In this document: positions 51,077 to 59,758 of the stretch, in pieces
Layout: every line of letters begins with the position of its first letter
How positions within the stretch are numbered: position 1 is the first letter of the stretch
DNA from: Paenibacillus sp. FSL R7-0345
GTDB taxonomy: Bacteria; Bacillota; Bacilli; Paenibacillales; Paenibacillaceae
Direction: 5' to 3'
Length of the DNA stretch: 64,000 bases
NCBI RefSeq assembly: GCF_038595055.1
Contig: NZ_CP152002.1
Span: 3,888,501 to 3,952,500 of the forward strand
The notes under the pieces: generated by a model
Databases searched by the model: none
What the model was told of the DNA's origin: nothing
Seen by the model: only the letters and a program-made list of their open reading frames with translations
Program-made: the position numbers and the translations under genes

Positions 51077-52108
51077 CTACTGCGGAATCACCTTTACAAT
51101 CCCCAGATCCCGGTGTCTGCTCAGATCCAGGAAATCCTCGCCGATGTTCACCAGCGGACGCAGCGGGTCGTGGGCGAGAATCAGGATGATTTTGCCGGTC
51201 CGGCCGTCCGTAAGCACTACATCATTGCCGAGCATGGACTGCATCAGCTTATTGATGAACACTCTGCAGATATAGGGATCGAGCTTGCCGAACACATCAT
51301 CCTCCATCTGCCTGAGCACCTCATACAGCGGCGCAGCCGGACGGTAGAGCCGTTCCGAGGTCATCGCATGAAAAATATCCGCAACGGCCACGATTTTGCT
51401 GAAATCCGTAATCCGGTGTCCCAATACGCCGAACGGATAGCCGCTGCCGTCCATGCGCTCATGATGCTGCAGCGCAACAAGCGCCTGCATGTGATTCGTG
51501 CCTACAGTGTCTCTAATCATCTCATAGCCATAGGTGGTATGCTTTCTCATCAGTGCCGTCTCTTCCGCATCCAGCGGACCGGTTTTGTGTAGAATGTCTG
51601 ACGGAATCATAATTTTGCCGATGTCATGCAGCGTCGCGGCAATCGTCAGCATGCCAAGCTCCTCCGGCTTCAGCTTGAGCCACATGCCGAGCAGCGTGGA
51701 CAGGATACCCACCGCAACATTATGCCTGTATGTATAATCGTCCTTCGGCTGGAGTGCAGCCAGTATGCCATAGAAATCGTTCTTCTCACTAACCTGCTGG
51801 ATAAAAGGAATAACTTCATTTCTGAGCTCAATCATCGGTAAACGTTTGCTTTTGTTATAGCGGAGCTGTTCAAAAATCCCCTCCATTGCTGCAGTACAAT
51901 CATCCACTGCAATCTGGTAAAAGGCAGCACTGTCAACCTGCACTACATCCTGAGGCTCGAGCATAATTCTGTGCTGGCCGATCAAACGGATATGGTCGCT
52001 GTTCAGCAGTGTCATTGCGGGTAAGACGAATACGCCCTTATGATTGAAAAGATTAGCTGCTAGCTGCTTGCCGAGATATTGTTCATTATTGATGTTCATC
52101 GTCCCCAC
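51077..52108 (-). CDS. HD-GYP domain protein
   Basis: 343 residues. The C-terminal two thirds are an HD-GYP domain: HNVAVGILS, HDIGKIMIP (HD), HHERMDGSGYPFG (GYP loop) and DIFHAMTSERLYRPA. Such proteins hydrolyse cyclic dinucleotides, mostly c-di-GMP. The N-terminal ~110 residues are a variable sensory or dimerisation region, and the last ~60 residues (SDGRTGKIILILAHDPLRPLV) resemble a PilZ-like strand set. No membrane segment. Monocistronic; upstream of it runs the aromatic acid exporter gene. Confidence 0.88.
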   Translation of the reverse strand: MGTMNINNEQYLGKQLAANLFNHKGVFVLPAMTLLNSDHIRLIGQHRIMLEPQDVVQVDSAAFYQIAVDDCTAAMEGIFEQLRYNKSKRLPMIELRNEVIPFIQQVSEKNDFYGILAALQPKDDYTYRHNVAVGILSTLLGMWLKLKPEELGMLTIAATLHDIGKIMIPSDILHKTGPLDAEETALMRKHTTYGYEMIRDTVGTNHMQALVALQHHERMDGSGYPFGVLGHRITDFSKIVAVADIFHAMTSERLYRPAAPLYEVLRQMEDDVFGKLDPYICRVFINKLMQSMLGNDVVLTDGRTGKIILILAHDPLRPLVNIGEDFLDLSRHRDLGIVKVIPQ

Positions 52109-52277
52109 CTGCCAGAGCAGAAATTCACATAAGCGAACAGTCTGCAGTAATTGAACTTCTTCTCCTCATGAACGGCAAAAGGATTACCGGCTCACTTTTA
52201 GTGCTTACATTCCTTATCGTTATTTTACACGGTAATGTGAATACCTGTCACCTAATTCGTATTATGTATGCCGCGTG

Positions 52278-53264
52278 TCAGTTATCCCGGCTCCCCGGCA
52301 GGCGTTTGACCGGCTTTACCTCGACCGGTACCTTATGCTGCTTGGCAATTTTCAGGTACAGCGCCAGTTCACGGCACACCTGGAGGATGGCTGAACGGAC
52401 CTCGAATTCTTCGCGTGTCGAAGGAAGCTCCATCTGCTGAAACTCCTGTTCGACGCCGGCCAGCAGCCGTTCCGTACGCCCGGTGTATTCCTGGGCCAGT
52501 ACATCACCGCTAAGCTGGTCGAACAGCTCGGCCACCATATCGCCGTGCGGAAGCTGCCGGTAGACCTGGGAGAGCAGCTGCAGCATATTCTGGATCGATT
52601 CCAGCTGTTCCTTGCGCATATAAAAATAGACATTCCAGGCCTCGTCCGGATGGATCACATGATTCTCCAGCTCTCTGGTTGCTGCCGTAAGCCCGCGCTG
52701 AATTGCAGCGTTCGCCCCGATCAGCTCCTTGCCGTCCCATACATAAGCAGGATCACGCAGTGTCGTTGCCATCTGTTTAAAAATAACCGAAAAACAGCTA
52801 TCCACTTCCTTGCGGATTCCTGAGATTACCCCGGCAGTCTGCGGCATGTAGATCAGGTTAACCAGCCCGGCCGAGCCCAGTCCGATCACCAGCAGCTCGA
52901 TCTGCTGCAGCAGGACATGGGCTGAGAGCTCAGCTTGTCCGAACACGCGGAACACAATGACGGAGCTTGTGACAATTCCTTCCTTGAAGCCCGATCTGAC
53001 GATCAGCGGAAAGCCGAACAGCACATACAGCCCGAGCACCCAGTAGTGAAAGCCCAGGAGTGCGAATAAGATGCAGCCCATAAACAGCCCTACCAGCGAG
53101 GCGGAAAAACGGGCAATAATCGTGCGCAGACTTCTTTTCCGCGTTGTTTCCACCCCGAGAATAGCCAGCAGGCCGGCGCTTTGCGCATTCGGAATACCCA
53201 CAGCGGCTGCCAGCAGTATAGACAGCAGCGTGGCAGCCGCTGTTTTGATAACCCTAAATCCCAT
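52278..53264 (-). CDS. Aromatic acid exporter family protein (YqjA/DUF939-like)
   Basis: 328 residues. Four to six N-terminal hydrophobic helices (~8-145; e.g. AATLLSILLAAAVGIPNAQSAGLLAILGV) with the PQSAGxxAILGVxxTRKRS-like signature of ArAE/DUF939 proteins, followed by a ~180-residue cytosolic helical domain. Predicted efflux of aromatic acids or similar weak acids; substrate not known. Single gene with a short 168-bp gap to the HD-GYP gene. Confidence 0.85.
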   Translation of the reverse strand: MGFRVIKTAAATLLSILLAAAVGIPNAQSAGLLAILGVETTRKRSLRTIIARFSASLVGLFMGCILFALLGFHYWVLGLYVLFGFPLIVRSGFKEGIVTSSVIVFRVFGQAELSAHVLLQQIELLVIGLGSAGLVNLIYMPQTAGVISGIRKEVDSCFSVIFKQMATTLRDPAYVWDGKELIGANAAIQRGLTAATRELENHVIHPDEAWNVYFYMRKEQLESIQNMLQLLSQVYRQLPHGDMVAELFDQLSGDVLAQEYTGRTERLLAGVEQEFQQMELPSTREEFEVRSAILQVCRELALYLKIAKQHKVPVEVKPVKRLPGSRDN

Positions 53265-53358
53265 GTAAGTACCTCTCCTTGATTAACTGGTTCAGTTTGC
53301 ATGTAAAGATATAGACATGGTACAGGATTTTTCAGGGAGGCACAATATGACATACATT

Positions 53359-54189
53359 TCACAGCCGCGACAATAGCAGCTTCTCTACGTAAACGACCAG
53401 CTGATACATCGCAGTAGCCACAGCAGCTATAATAAGCAGACTGGACATTACCAGCGTAAAGTTGAACACCTGAAAACCGTAAATGATCAGATAGCCGAGC
53501 CCCGATTTGGCCACGAGAAATTCACCGACAATCACCCCGACCCACGACATCCCGACGTTTACCTTCAGCGTAGAGACAATTGCCGGAAAAGAGGCCGGCA
53601 GAATGACCTTGTTAAACTCCTGGACCCGCGACGCCCCGAAGGAGCGCACCACCTTGACCAGGTTGGCATCAACGCTGCAGAAGCTGTTATAGACAACTAA
53701 TGTAGTGATAATTACGGTTATGGATAAAGTAGTGATGACAATGGCTGTAAAGCCGGCCCCGAACATGACAATAAAGATCGGCCCGAGCGCAACCTTCGGC
53801 ATACTGTTGAACACAACCATATACGGATCAAGTACGGCTGATAAAAAAGGCGACCACCAGATGATAACGGCCAGCAGCGTACCAAGCAGCGTACCGAGCA
53901 CAAAGCCGACCGCTGTCTCGCCGACCGTCATTCCCAGATGCGGCCACAGGCTGCCGCTGGCCATATCGTTCCAGATTTGCCGCAGCACCTTGGTCGGATA
54001 GCTGAACAGCAGCTCATCGATCCAGCCCAGCCTTACCCCGGCTTCCCACAGAAAGAAGAACAACACAAGCAGACTGGCCCTTACGGCCATAACCCGGCTG
54101 CTCCAGCGGCGTTTTTGCTTTTTATAGTCCAGGTGCTTCTGCTGCAGCCACTGCCCGCGGGAGTCCGGCATTTCGTTAAGCCCGTTCAT
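53359..54189 (-). CDS. ABC transporter permease (NitT/TauT-type)
   Basis: 276 residues. Six predicted helices after a basic cytosolic tail, with the EAA-like loop KVVRSFGASRVQEFNKVILPASFP that couples to the ATPase. Belongs to the SsuC/TauC/ThiX group. ATG 54189 follows GGGAGGGAAGG and 2 bp from the ATPase stop; the longer frame to 54231 would run into the ATPase gene. Last gene of a three-gene importer operon. Confidence 0.9.
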   Translation of the reverse strand: MNGLNEMPDSRGQWLQQKHLDYKKQKRRWSSRVMAVRASLLVLFFFLWEAGVRLGWIDELLFSYPTKVLRQIWNDMASGSLWPHLGMTVGETAVGFVLGTLLGTLLAVIIWWSPFLSAVLDPYMVVFNSMPKVALGPIFIVMFGAGFTAIVITTLSITVIITTLVVYNSFCSVDANLVKVVRSFGASRVQEFNKVILPASFPAIVSTLKVNVGMSWVGVIVGEFLVAKSGLGYLIIYGFQVFNFTLVMSSLLIIAAVATAMYQLVVYVEKLLLSRL

Positions 54190-54191
54190 TC

Positions 54192-54971
54192 TCACTGACC
54201 TTCCCTCCCTGCCAGCTCCATTTCCTTCCATAATTCATGAAAAAGCTCTGCAAAGCCCGGCAAGTCCCGTGCATACAGCGGGGGCGTGCTGCGGATCTCC
54301 TCCGGCACCTCAAAAATCTTGCGGATCCGCCCGGGATTAGGCTGCAGCAGAATAACTCTGCTGCTGACAGCAATCGCTTCAGACAGATCATGGGTCACCA
54401 GAACCGCCGTAGTCCCGCGCCGGCGCAGCGTCTCCGAGACCAGGTCCTCCAATTGCAGCTTGATCTGATAATCCAATGCAGAGAACGGCTCATCCAGCAG
54501 CAGCAGACCCGGATTGGTTGCGAGCGTGCGCACAAGGGCGACCCGCTGGCGCATACCGCCGGACAACTGGGCCGGATAAGCCTTTTCTTTGCCGGCCAGG
54601 CCCATATCTGCCAGCAGGTCCACTGTTTTCTGCCGGGCTTCTGCCGTCAGATTCCCGGTCAGCTCCAGTCCCAGCAGCGCATTGTCAAGGATGGTCCGCC
54701 AGGGAAAGAGATAATCCTGCTGGAGCATATAACCCACTTCAGGAGAAGGCCCCTCAATCAGCCGGCCGCTGACCGATACCTCGCCCAGCGAAGGCTTCAG
54801 CAGCCCGGCAATGATCGAGAGCAGCGTGGTTTTGCCGCAGCCGCTTGGTCCGACCAGGCTGACAAATTCGCCCTGCTCCACCTCCAGGCTCAAGTCCTCA
54901 ATAGCAAGAGAAGCCTCTTGGTCGCCCAGATAGGCGTGCGTCACACCCTTCAATTGCACAACTGGTTGCAT
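54192..54971 (-). CDS. ABC transporter ATP-binding protein (NitT/TauT-type)
   Basis: 259 residues. Walker A GPSGCGKTTLL, Q-loop LQQDYLFPWRT, signature LSGGMRQRVALVRTLA, Walker B LLLDEPFSALD, switch His VTHDLSEA. Energises the adjacent permease. The C-terminal extension is short. Stop codon and the next start are 2 bp apart. Confidence 0.93.
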   Translation of the reverse strand: MQPVVQLKGVTHAYLGDQEASLAIEDLSLEVEQGEFVSLVGPSGCGKTTLLSIIAGLLKPSLGEVSVSGRLIEGPSPEVGYMLQQDYLFPWRTILDNALLGLELTGNLTAEARQKTVDLLADMGLAGKEKAYPAQLSGGMRQRVALVRTLATNPGLLLLDEPFSALDYQIKLQLEDLVSETLRRRGTTAVLVTHDLSEAIAVSSRVILLQPNPGRIRKIFEVPEEIRSTPPLYARDLPGFAELFHELWKEMELAGREGQ

Positions 54972-54980
54972 CTGAAGCCC

Positions 54981-56003
54981 TCATTTCCCTGAAGAAGTTG
55001 TAATATTGGCTTCCGCCTGCTCGGCGAAGCTGTTATCCACAATCTTGGCCGGCGGAATCCGCTCCTGCAGCTCACCGGCATTTTCAATGACGTCCAGCAG
55101 ATTGTTCCATTCTGTCTCTTCTATAATAGGGTTCACAGCATACGTGTCCTGCTCCTTGTAGCGCTTGATAGCAGAAACGACAATTCCCAGGTCCGTGTTC
55201 TCAAAATACGGCATAACCGCATCGGCGATTTCCTCAGCGCTGTGCTCGTTTACCCATAGCTGGGCCCGCTGGACCGCATTGGTGAATTTCTGCACCGTAT
55301 CGCCATTTTTGCTGATGTAGCTTTGCTTGGACATGAAGACGGTGTAAGGCAGATAGCCGCTCTCCAGACCAAATGAAGCTACGACTGCCCCGCGTCCTTC
55401 CTTTTCAAAGATCGAAGCCTGCGGCTCGAACAGCTGCACGTAATCTCCGGTACCGGACGCAAATGCCCCGGCAATATTGGCAAAATCAATATTTTGAATC
55501 AGCGTGAGATCCTTCCCGGCATCAATTCCTTTGTTATGCAGTGTAAAAGCACCGGCCATCTGCGGCATGCCGCCGGCTCTTTGTCCCAGGAATGTCGATC
55601 CTTTCAGCTGATCCCAGCTGAATTTACCTTCTGCCTTGCGGGCGAACAGGAAAGTACCATCCCGCTGGGTAAGCTGGGCAAAATTAATAACAGGATCATC
55701 TGCGCCCTGCTGGGCTACATAAATGGAAGTCTCTGATCCGACAAGCGCCACATCTATCGCTCCTGACAGCAAAGCCGTCATTGTCTTATCCCCGCCGGGA
55801 ATGGTCTGCAGCTCCACATCCAGCCCCTCATCCTTGAAAAAGCCCTGCGACAATGCCACATACTCAGGCGCGTAAAAGACAGAACGGGTTACTTCGCCGA
55901 TCTTCACCTTCACTCCCGCCTCATCTGTGCCGCAGCCTGCCAGCATGGAGAAACACAAGACGGGGAGCAACAGCAGTAAAGACAGCTTTTTCTTGATTGT
56001 CAT
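54981..56003 (-). CDS. ABC importer substrate-binding lipoprotein (SsuA/ThiY-like)
   Basis: 340 residues. Lipobox SMLAGC, then a periplasmic-binding fold of the NMT1/THI5-SsuA class: VFYAPEYVALSQGFFKDEGLDVELQTIPGG, DVALVGSETS, and LPYTVFMSKQSYI. Substrate may be a sulfonate, pyrimidine precursor or nitrate-like anion; no TPP riboswitch or sulfur gene nearby helps decide. GAAAGGAG before the ATG. First gene of the three-gene operon, divergent from the amylase. Confidence 0.9.
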   Translation of the reverse strand: MTIKKKLSLLLLLPVLCFSMLAGCGTDEAGVKVKIGEVTRSVFYAPEYVALSQGFFKDEGLDVELQTIPGGDKTMTALLSGAIDVALVGSETSIYVAQQGADDPVINFAQLTQRDGTFLFARKAEGKFSWDQLKGSTFLGQRAGGMPQMAGAFTLHNKGIDAGKDLTLIQNIDFANIAGAFASGTGDYVQLFEPQASIFEKEGRGAVVASFGLESGYLPYTVFMSKQSYISKNGDTVQKFTNAVQRAQLWVNEHSAEEIADAVMPYFENTDLGIVVSAIKRYKEQDTYAVNPIIEETEWNNLLDVIENAGELQERIPPAKIVDNSFAEQAEANITTSSGK

Positions 56004-56265
56004 CCTTCATTCTCCTTTCTTCCCGGGTCTTCGGCCCTTACCTAAAGCATATGCGGTTGCCTAACGTTTGGTTAAAAGCGTAGAGGAATACCGTTTGCAC
56101 TGTAATCTTGCGGAGTTTCAGGTGTAAACAGGACATATTTCTTTTCCTGACTTGTTTATTAGAAAGATAATCAGAATAAAAAGCAGTTAATTAGAGATTA
56201 CAGGAGATTTTCATTGAATATTCTGTTTATTTGAGTATAAACTATGTTTTAAGGCGTTATTTCGC
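56004..56265. other. Divergent intergenic region
   Basis: Holds the promoter regions of the ABC importer (minus) and the amylase (plus). A/T-rich with several partial -10-like sites; no thiamin or other riboswitch consensus seen. Confidence 0.4.
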
Positions 56266-56328
56266 TTGTGCAAACGTTTTACCAATAGGAAATTTTCCAC
56301 TACTATATTTAGTAAAGCGCTTACTAAG
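56266..56328. promoter_or_regulatory. Two LacI/CcpA-type operators upstream of the amylase
   Basis: GTGCAAACGTTTTAC (56268-56282) has the GCAAACGTTT core of MalR/CcpA-type sites. TTAGTAAAGCGCTTACTAA (56309-56327) is an almost perfect palindrome around GCGC. Both lie within 110 bp of the start codon. Confidence 0.6.
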
Positions 56329-56373
56329 ACATATATCAGTGAAGCTGTTCATTTTGAAGGGGGATTATTACAA

Positions 56374-58110
56374 ATGAAACATGAGTTTACCCGGCTTCCG
56401 GGACGCCGTATCTTCCATTCCCTGGTCTTGACCGGACTAGCTGCAGCACTGCTGGCAGGCTGCTCGAATGACGGTGACGATGCAGCCCGCAATAACGGGG
56501 ACGCTTCTGCTGTCCCTGCAGTGCAGGCTTCTCCCTCTCCGGACACAGGCACAGCACCGCCGGAATCACCGCAGCCGGCTGATGCTTCCGGGAAGGCTGT
56601 CGCCGATGAGCAGCCGTCCACTGTTTATTATGAGGTATTCGTCCGTTCCTTTTATGATTCGGACGGCGACGGCATCGGTGATCTGCGCGGGCTGACTGAG
56701 AAGCTGGATTATCTCAACGACGGGGATCCTGCGACGACCGATGATTTGGGGGTTGGAGGAATCTGGCTCATGCCCGTTAATCCTTCCCCCAGCTATCATG
56801 GATATGATGTCACCGATTACCGCAGCATTAACCCCGATTACGGAACACTAGAGGATATGCAGGAGCTGATCAGGGAAGCGCACAAGCGGGGAATCAAGGT
56901 CATTATGGATCTTGTGGTCAATCATACGTCCAAGGAGCATCCGTGGTTTTTGGAAGCCGCCAAAGACCGGAACAGCAAATACCGTGACTACTATGTCTGG
57001 GCAGAAGACCAGAACCGTCCTGTCAGCGGCAGCAGTGCAGCCGGCAGCGGAAGCCCGTGGCATTCCGTGCTGGGCAGCCATTACCTGGGTATTTTCTGGG
57101 ACGGAATGCCGGATCTAAATTTCGATAATCCTGAGGTCCGCAAAGAGATGAAGGATACCGGAACGTTCTGGCTGGAGCAGGGGATCGACGGCTTCCGGCT
57201 GGATGCGGCCAAGCATATTTATGAGGATCTTGTAACGGATAAAAGCACGGAAACGACCGCCAGGAATGTAGCCTGGTGGCAGGAATTCCGCCAGGCTATG
57301 AACGTGGTCAACCCGCAGGCCTATATTGTCGGCGAGGTTTGGGAGAATTCTGCCGTATCCGTTGGCGCTTACCTCGATCAGGCCTTTGATTCCGGCTTTA
57401 ACTTCGGGCTGGCCGAGACGCTGGTAAATGCCGCCAAGACGGAAAAGGACAGCGGAGCTGCGTTCACGCTGGAACGGACCTACAAGCTGTACTCACAGAT
57501 TTCCGGCGGCAGCTTTACCGATGCCGTCTTTCTGACCAATCATGACCAGAACAGGGTCATGAGCCAGCTTGAGGGCAACCGGGATCACGCCAGAATGGCT
57601 GCCGCCATGCTGCTTACCCTGCCCGGCAATCCATTCATTTATTACGGGGAGGAGATCGGCATGCTGGGCCGCAAGCCGGATGAAGGCATCCGGGAGCCTA
57701 TGCAGTGGTCAGCGGACGGAAGCAGCAATGGTCAGACAACCTGGGAAGCGGCTGCTAATAATGAGGGGAATGCCGGTGGAGATGTGGAGAGCCAGTCCGG
57801 CAGCACCGGCTCGCTGCTGGACTGGTACAGGCAGCTTATTGCCATCCGCAATCAGGTCCCCGCACTCCGGAATGGGGATATCCGGGACTTCGCTTCCGGA
57901 AATGACGGAGTAATGGCATTTGAACGTGTAACGGCAGATCAGCAGGTGCTTGTCATGCTTAATCTGACAGGCAGCAGCCAAGCGGTTACACTGAAGCAGG
58001 GAACAAATGAACATATTTATACAAACATACTCAAAGCGGTTCCAGAGGAAGCCGCGCTTAGCGGAAGTAAGCTTACCCTCCCGCCATACTCAGCTGTTAT
58101 TCTGGATTAA
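56374..58110 (+). CDS. GH13 alpha-amylase lipoprotein
   Basis: 578 residues. Signal peptide with lipobox LLAGC and a Pro/Ala-rich spacer (~28-65), then a GH13 barrel. Four conserved regions: MDLVVNHTS, GFRLDAAKH (nucleophile Asp), IVGEVW (acid/base Glu) and FLTNHDQNR. A C-terminal beta domain ends near 57. The sequence style is near the lipoprotein amylase group (AmyA of Thermotoga). It should degrade starch outside the cell. ATG 56374 follows AAGGGGG by 10 nt; the upstream frame from 56266 overlaps the operators. Confidence 0.93.
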   Translation: MKHEFTRLPGRRIFHSLVLTGLAAALLAGCSNDGDDAARNNGDASAVPAVQASPSPDTGTAPPESPQPADASGKAVADEQPSTVYYEVFVRSFYDSDGDGIGDLRGLTEKLDYLNDGDPATTDDLGVGGIWLMPVNPSPSYHGYDVTDYRSINPDYGTLEDMQELIREAHKRGIKVIMDLVVNHTSKEHPWFLEAAKDRNSKYRDYYVWAEDQNRPVSGSSAAGSGSPWHSVLGSHYLGIFWDGMPDLNFDNPEVRKEMKDTGTFWLEQGIDGFRLDAAKHIYEDLVTDKSTETTARNVAWWQEFRQAMNVVNPQAYIVGEVWENSAVSVGAYLDQAFDSGFNFGLAETLVNAAKTEKDSGAAFTLERTYKLYSQISGGSFTDAVFLTNHDQNRVMSQLEGNRDHARMAAAMLLTLPGNPFIYYGEEIGMLGRKPDEGIREPMQWSADGSSNGQTTWEAAANNEGNAGGDVESQSGSTGSLLDWYRQLIAIRNQVPALRNGDIRDFASGNDGVMAFERVTADQQVLVMLNLTGSSQAVTLKQGTNEHIYTNILKAVPEEAALSGSKLTLPPYSAVILD

Positions 58111-58774
58111 CGGGTTGTGTGGAAAGCTGCATCCATTCATACAACGCTGAGCATACCTCCGCCTTACTGGCGGGAATGGCAATGATCCAATCCTCGGCCG
58201 ACTCGCAGCTCATCCGGAGCAGCCAGCCGCCGGAGGCATCTCCTATGTATCCGGCGTGCTGGAGAATCCAGCTGCCGGTGCTGCGGGAACAAAGCCTCAG
58301 TTCACCGTCAGCCGTACAGTATTTCAGTGCTCTGGCCAGCTGGGCGGACCGTACGAGGTCGCCAGTCTCTGCAGTCAGGCATTCGGCCAAAGAATATAAC
58401 GTGTATGTTGCCGCCTTGGCCTTCAGTTCCTCGAACCTGCTTTTGGACATCTGCAGGGCAGGCATATCTGAATCCTCCGGTTTTACTTCGGCCTGGTCAG
58501 GGCAATTAAACAGAAAAAAACATGCCCGTTTTATCTTTCCCGGCTCTGTAAGCTCATAGCCGAAGGAATCCTCTTCATTGATGCAGGATACGATCATCCG
58601 GTCTTTCAGCACCTGCAGATACAGATCCTGGTTGTGCTCCCCTTCAAAGTATTTCAGCCGGCATATTCGTTCCGCAGCTTCCGCCATTTGCAGAAGACCG
58701 GATATTTCTTTTCCGTGCGGCGGCCCTTCTGGGAACAGAAAATGCGCCAAAAATACCTTTTCTTCATTATTCAC
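58097..58774 (-). CDS. Hypothetical 225-residue protein
   Basis: Unrecognised. Its stop codon overlaps the amylase 3' end by 14 bp on the opposite strand. Composition is that of a soluble alpha/beta protein (EEKVFLAHFLFPEG ... WLLRMSCESAEDWIIAIPAS). Four Trp and several Cys near the C-terminus. The ribosome-binding site GGAAATAG is weak. Might regulate or accompany the amylase, but nothing specific points to it. Confidence 0.6.
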   Translation of the reverse strand: MNNEEKVFLAHFLFPEGPPHGKEISGLLQMAEAAERICRLKYFEGEHNQDLYLQVLKDRMIVSCINEEDSFGYELTEPGKIKRACFFLFNCPDQAEVKPEDSDMPALQMSKSRFEELKAKAATYTLYSLAECLTAETGDLVRSAQLARALKYCTADGELRLCSRSTGSWILQHAGYIGDASGGWLLRMSCESAEDWIIAIPASKAEVCSALYEWMQLSTQPVNPE

Positions 58775-58946
58775 AGTTCTATTTCCTTCCCGGATTCCCA
58801 GGAATTCAGGAATCGCCCAGCAGTAAAAAAGCTTGAATCTATTAGACTTGCAATCTTTATGTTATCATAAGCTAATTTTAAGGTAAAATTAAGAAATGCC
58901 GGGTATGATCATAGCATGAAATACTTTTAGCGAGGTGATTTCGATT

Positions 58947-59186
58947 ATGAGAATGCTCATCACATTTCAGAACAAGTCTGTACCGGTATACTTCACCACT
59001 GAAAACAAACAACCTACCCAAAAGGTACTCCGAATCCTGAACAATACACTGGAGCTTAAGATCCAGAAGGGCAAAAGCGCTCTGCAAAAATGTTTGAATT
59101 CACTTATCAGTATCGAAATTAAAGGCTCAGAAGCTATATTGCACAGTTACAGTGAAAATGATTCGCTCGCACTATCCCTCTACTAA
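58947..59186 (+). CDS. Small hypothetical protein
   Basis: 79 residues from ATG 58947 (GAGGTG 9 nt upstream; the upstream in-frame ATG at 58935 lacks spacing). Product MRMLITFQNKSVPVYFTTENK ... KKKGKSALQKC-like, mixed alpha/beta and basic. The last codons form part of the downstream terminator hairpin. Not recognised. Confidence 0.65.
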   Translation: MRMLITFQNKSVPVYFTTENKQPTQKVLRILNNTLELKIQKGKSALQKCLNSLISIEIKGSEAILHSYSENDSLALSLY

Positions 59187-59207
59187 ATTAGAGGGATAGT
59201 TTTTTTT
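59171..59207 (+). terminator. Terminator overlapping the end of the small gene
   Basis: Stem ACTATCCCTCT / AGAGGGATAGT, T8 tail; its left arm contains the last sense codons. Confidence 0.9.
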
Positions 59208-59210
59208 ACA

Positions 59211-59248
59211 CAAAAAAAAGCACCTTCTTCCGCCAGGAAGAAAGTGCT
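59211..59248 (-). terminator. Terminator for the 45-residue minus-strand gene
   Basis: Stem AGCACCTTCTTCC / GGAAGAAAGTGCT; on the minus strand it ends in TTTTTTTT. Confidence 0.85.
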
Positions 59249-59293
59249 CCGCTCTATATGCCGGCCGGAATGCTGCAGGTTAAAGGCAGGCTT

Positions 59294-59431
59294 TTAACCG
59301 ACAGGATGCTTTTTGTTCTCTTCTTTTTCCGCTTTTTGAATGCGCAGCTTGAACAACTTCACTAAATTAATACGTGTCTGTTCTTCGTGACAGCTGTCCA
59401 GTTTTTTAATGATAAAACGGTCGATGGACAT
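59294..59431 (-). CDS. 45-residue helical protein
   Basis: ATG at 59431, AAGGAG 8 nt upstream, stop at 59294, strong terminator 46 bp later. Product MSIDRFIIKKLDSCHEEQTRIN...LVKLFKLRIQKAEKEENKK, a single amphipathic helix pair with a basic end. A plus-strand ORF over the same bases (59409-59663) is a shadow. Not recognised, but the signals on both sides argue it is real. Confidence 0.6.
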   Translation of the reverse strand: MSIDRFIIKKLDSCHEEQTRINLVKLFKLRIQKAEKEENKKHPVG

Positions 59432-59687
59432 GTCAATCGCTCCTTTTAAATATCTTTTGCCGGTAAAAGAATTTAGGAAATCATTTCCTGTTTCCTTGTA
59501 TCACCTATATAACCGGGTCCCCGGAAGCTCAAACCCTCCTATTTTTTGGCAAAAAAGGCTTGTCGGAGAGAATTTACTACATATTGATATTCTTATCCCC
59601 TTTCGCCGCTTGCCCTCCAGATATATGGTAGAAGTGCAAAACATAGCCCTTTATTGTCGCTGAAATATATTTTTCTTTCGACGGATA

Positions 59688-59724
59688 TTTACAAACTAAA
59701 TATTCAATGCTATATTAAATATAG
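59688..59724 (+). promoter_or_regulatory. azoreductase promoter with palindromic operator
   Basis: -35 TTTACA (59688-59693), 17-nt spacer, -10 TATATT (59711-59716). CTATATTAAATATAG (59710-59724) is a near-palindrome on the -10, a typical MarR/HxlR-type repressor position. Confidence 0.65.
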
Positions 59725-59758
59725 TAAGTAATAAATATATATTTAAGGAGAAATCATA

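Noticed and set aside
56004-56265. Possible TPP riboswitch before the SsuA/ThiY-like operon
   Set aside because: The CUGAGA and ACCUGAUCUGG-type conserved blocks are not present on the minus strand.
59409-59663. Plus-strand ORF of 84 codons
   Set aside because: It runs antisense to the well-supported 45-residue gene and has no ribosome-binding site.
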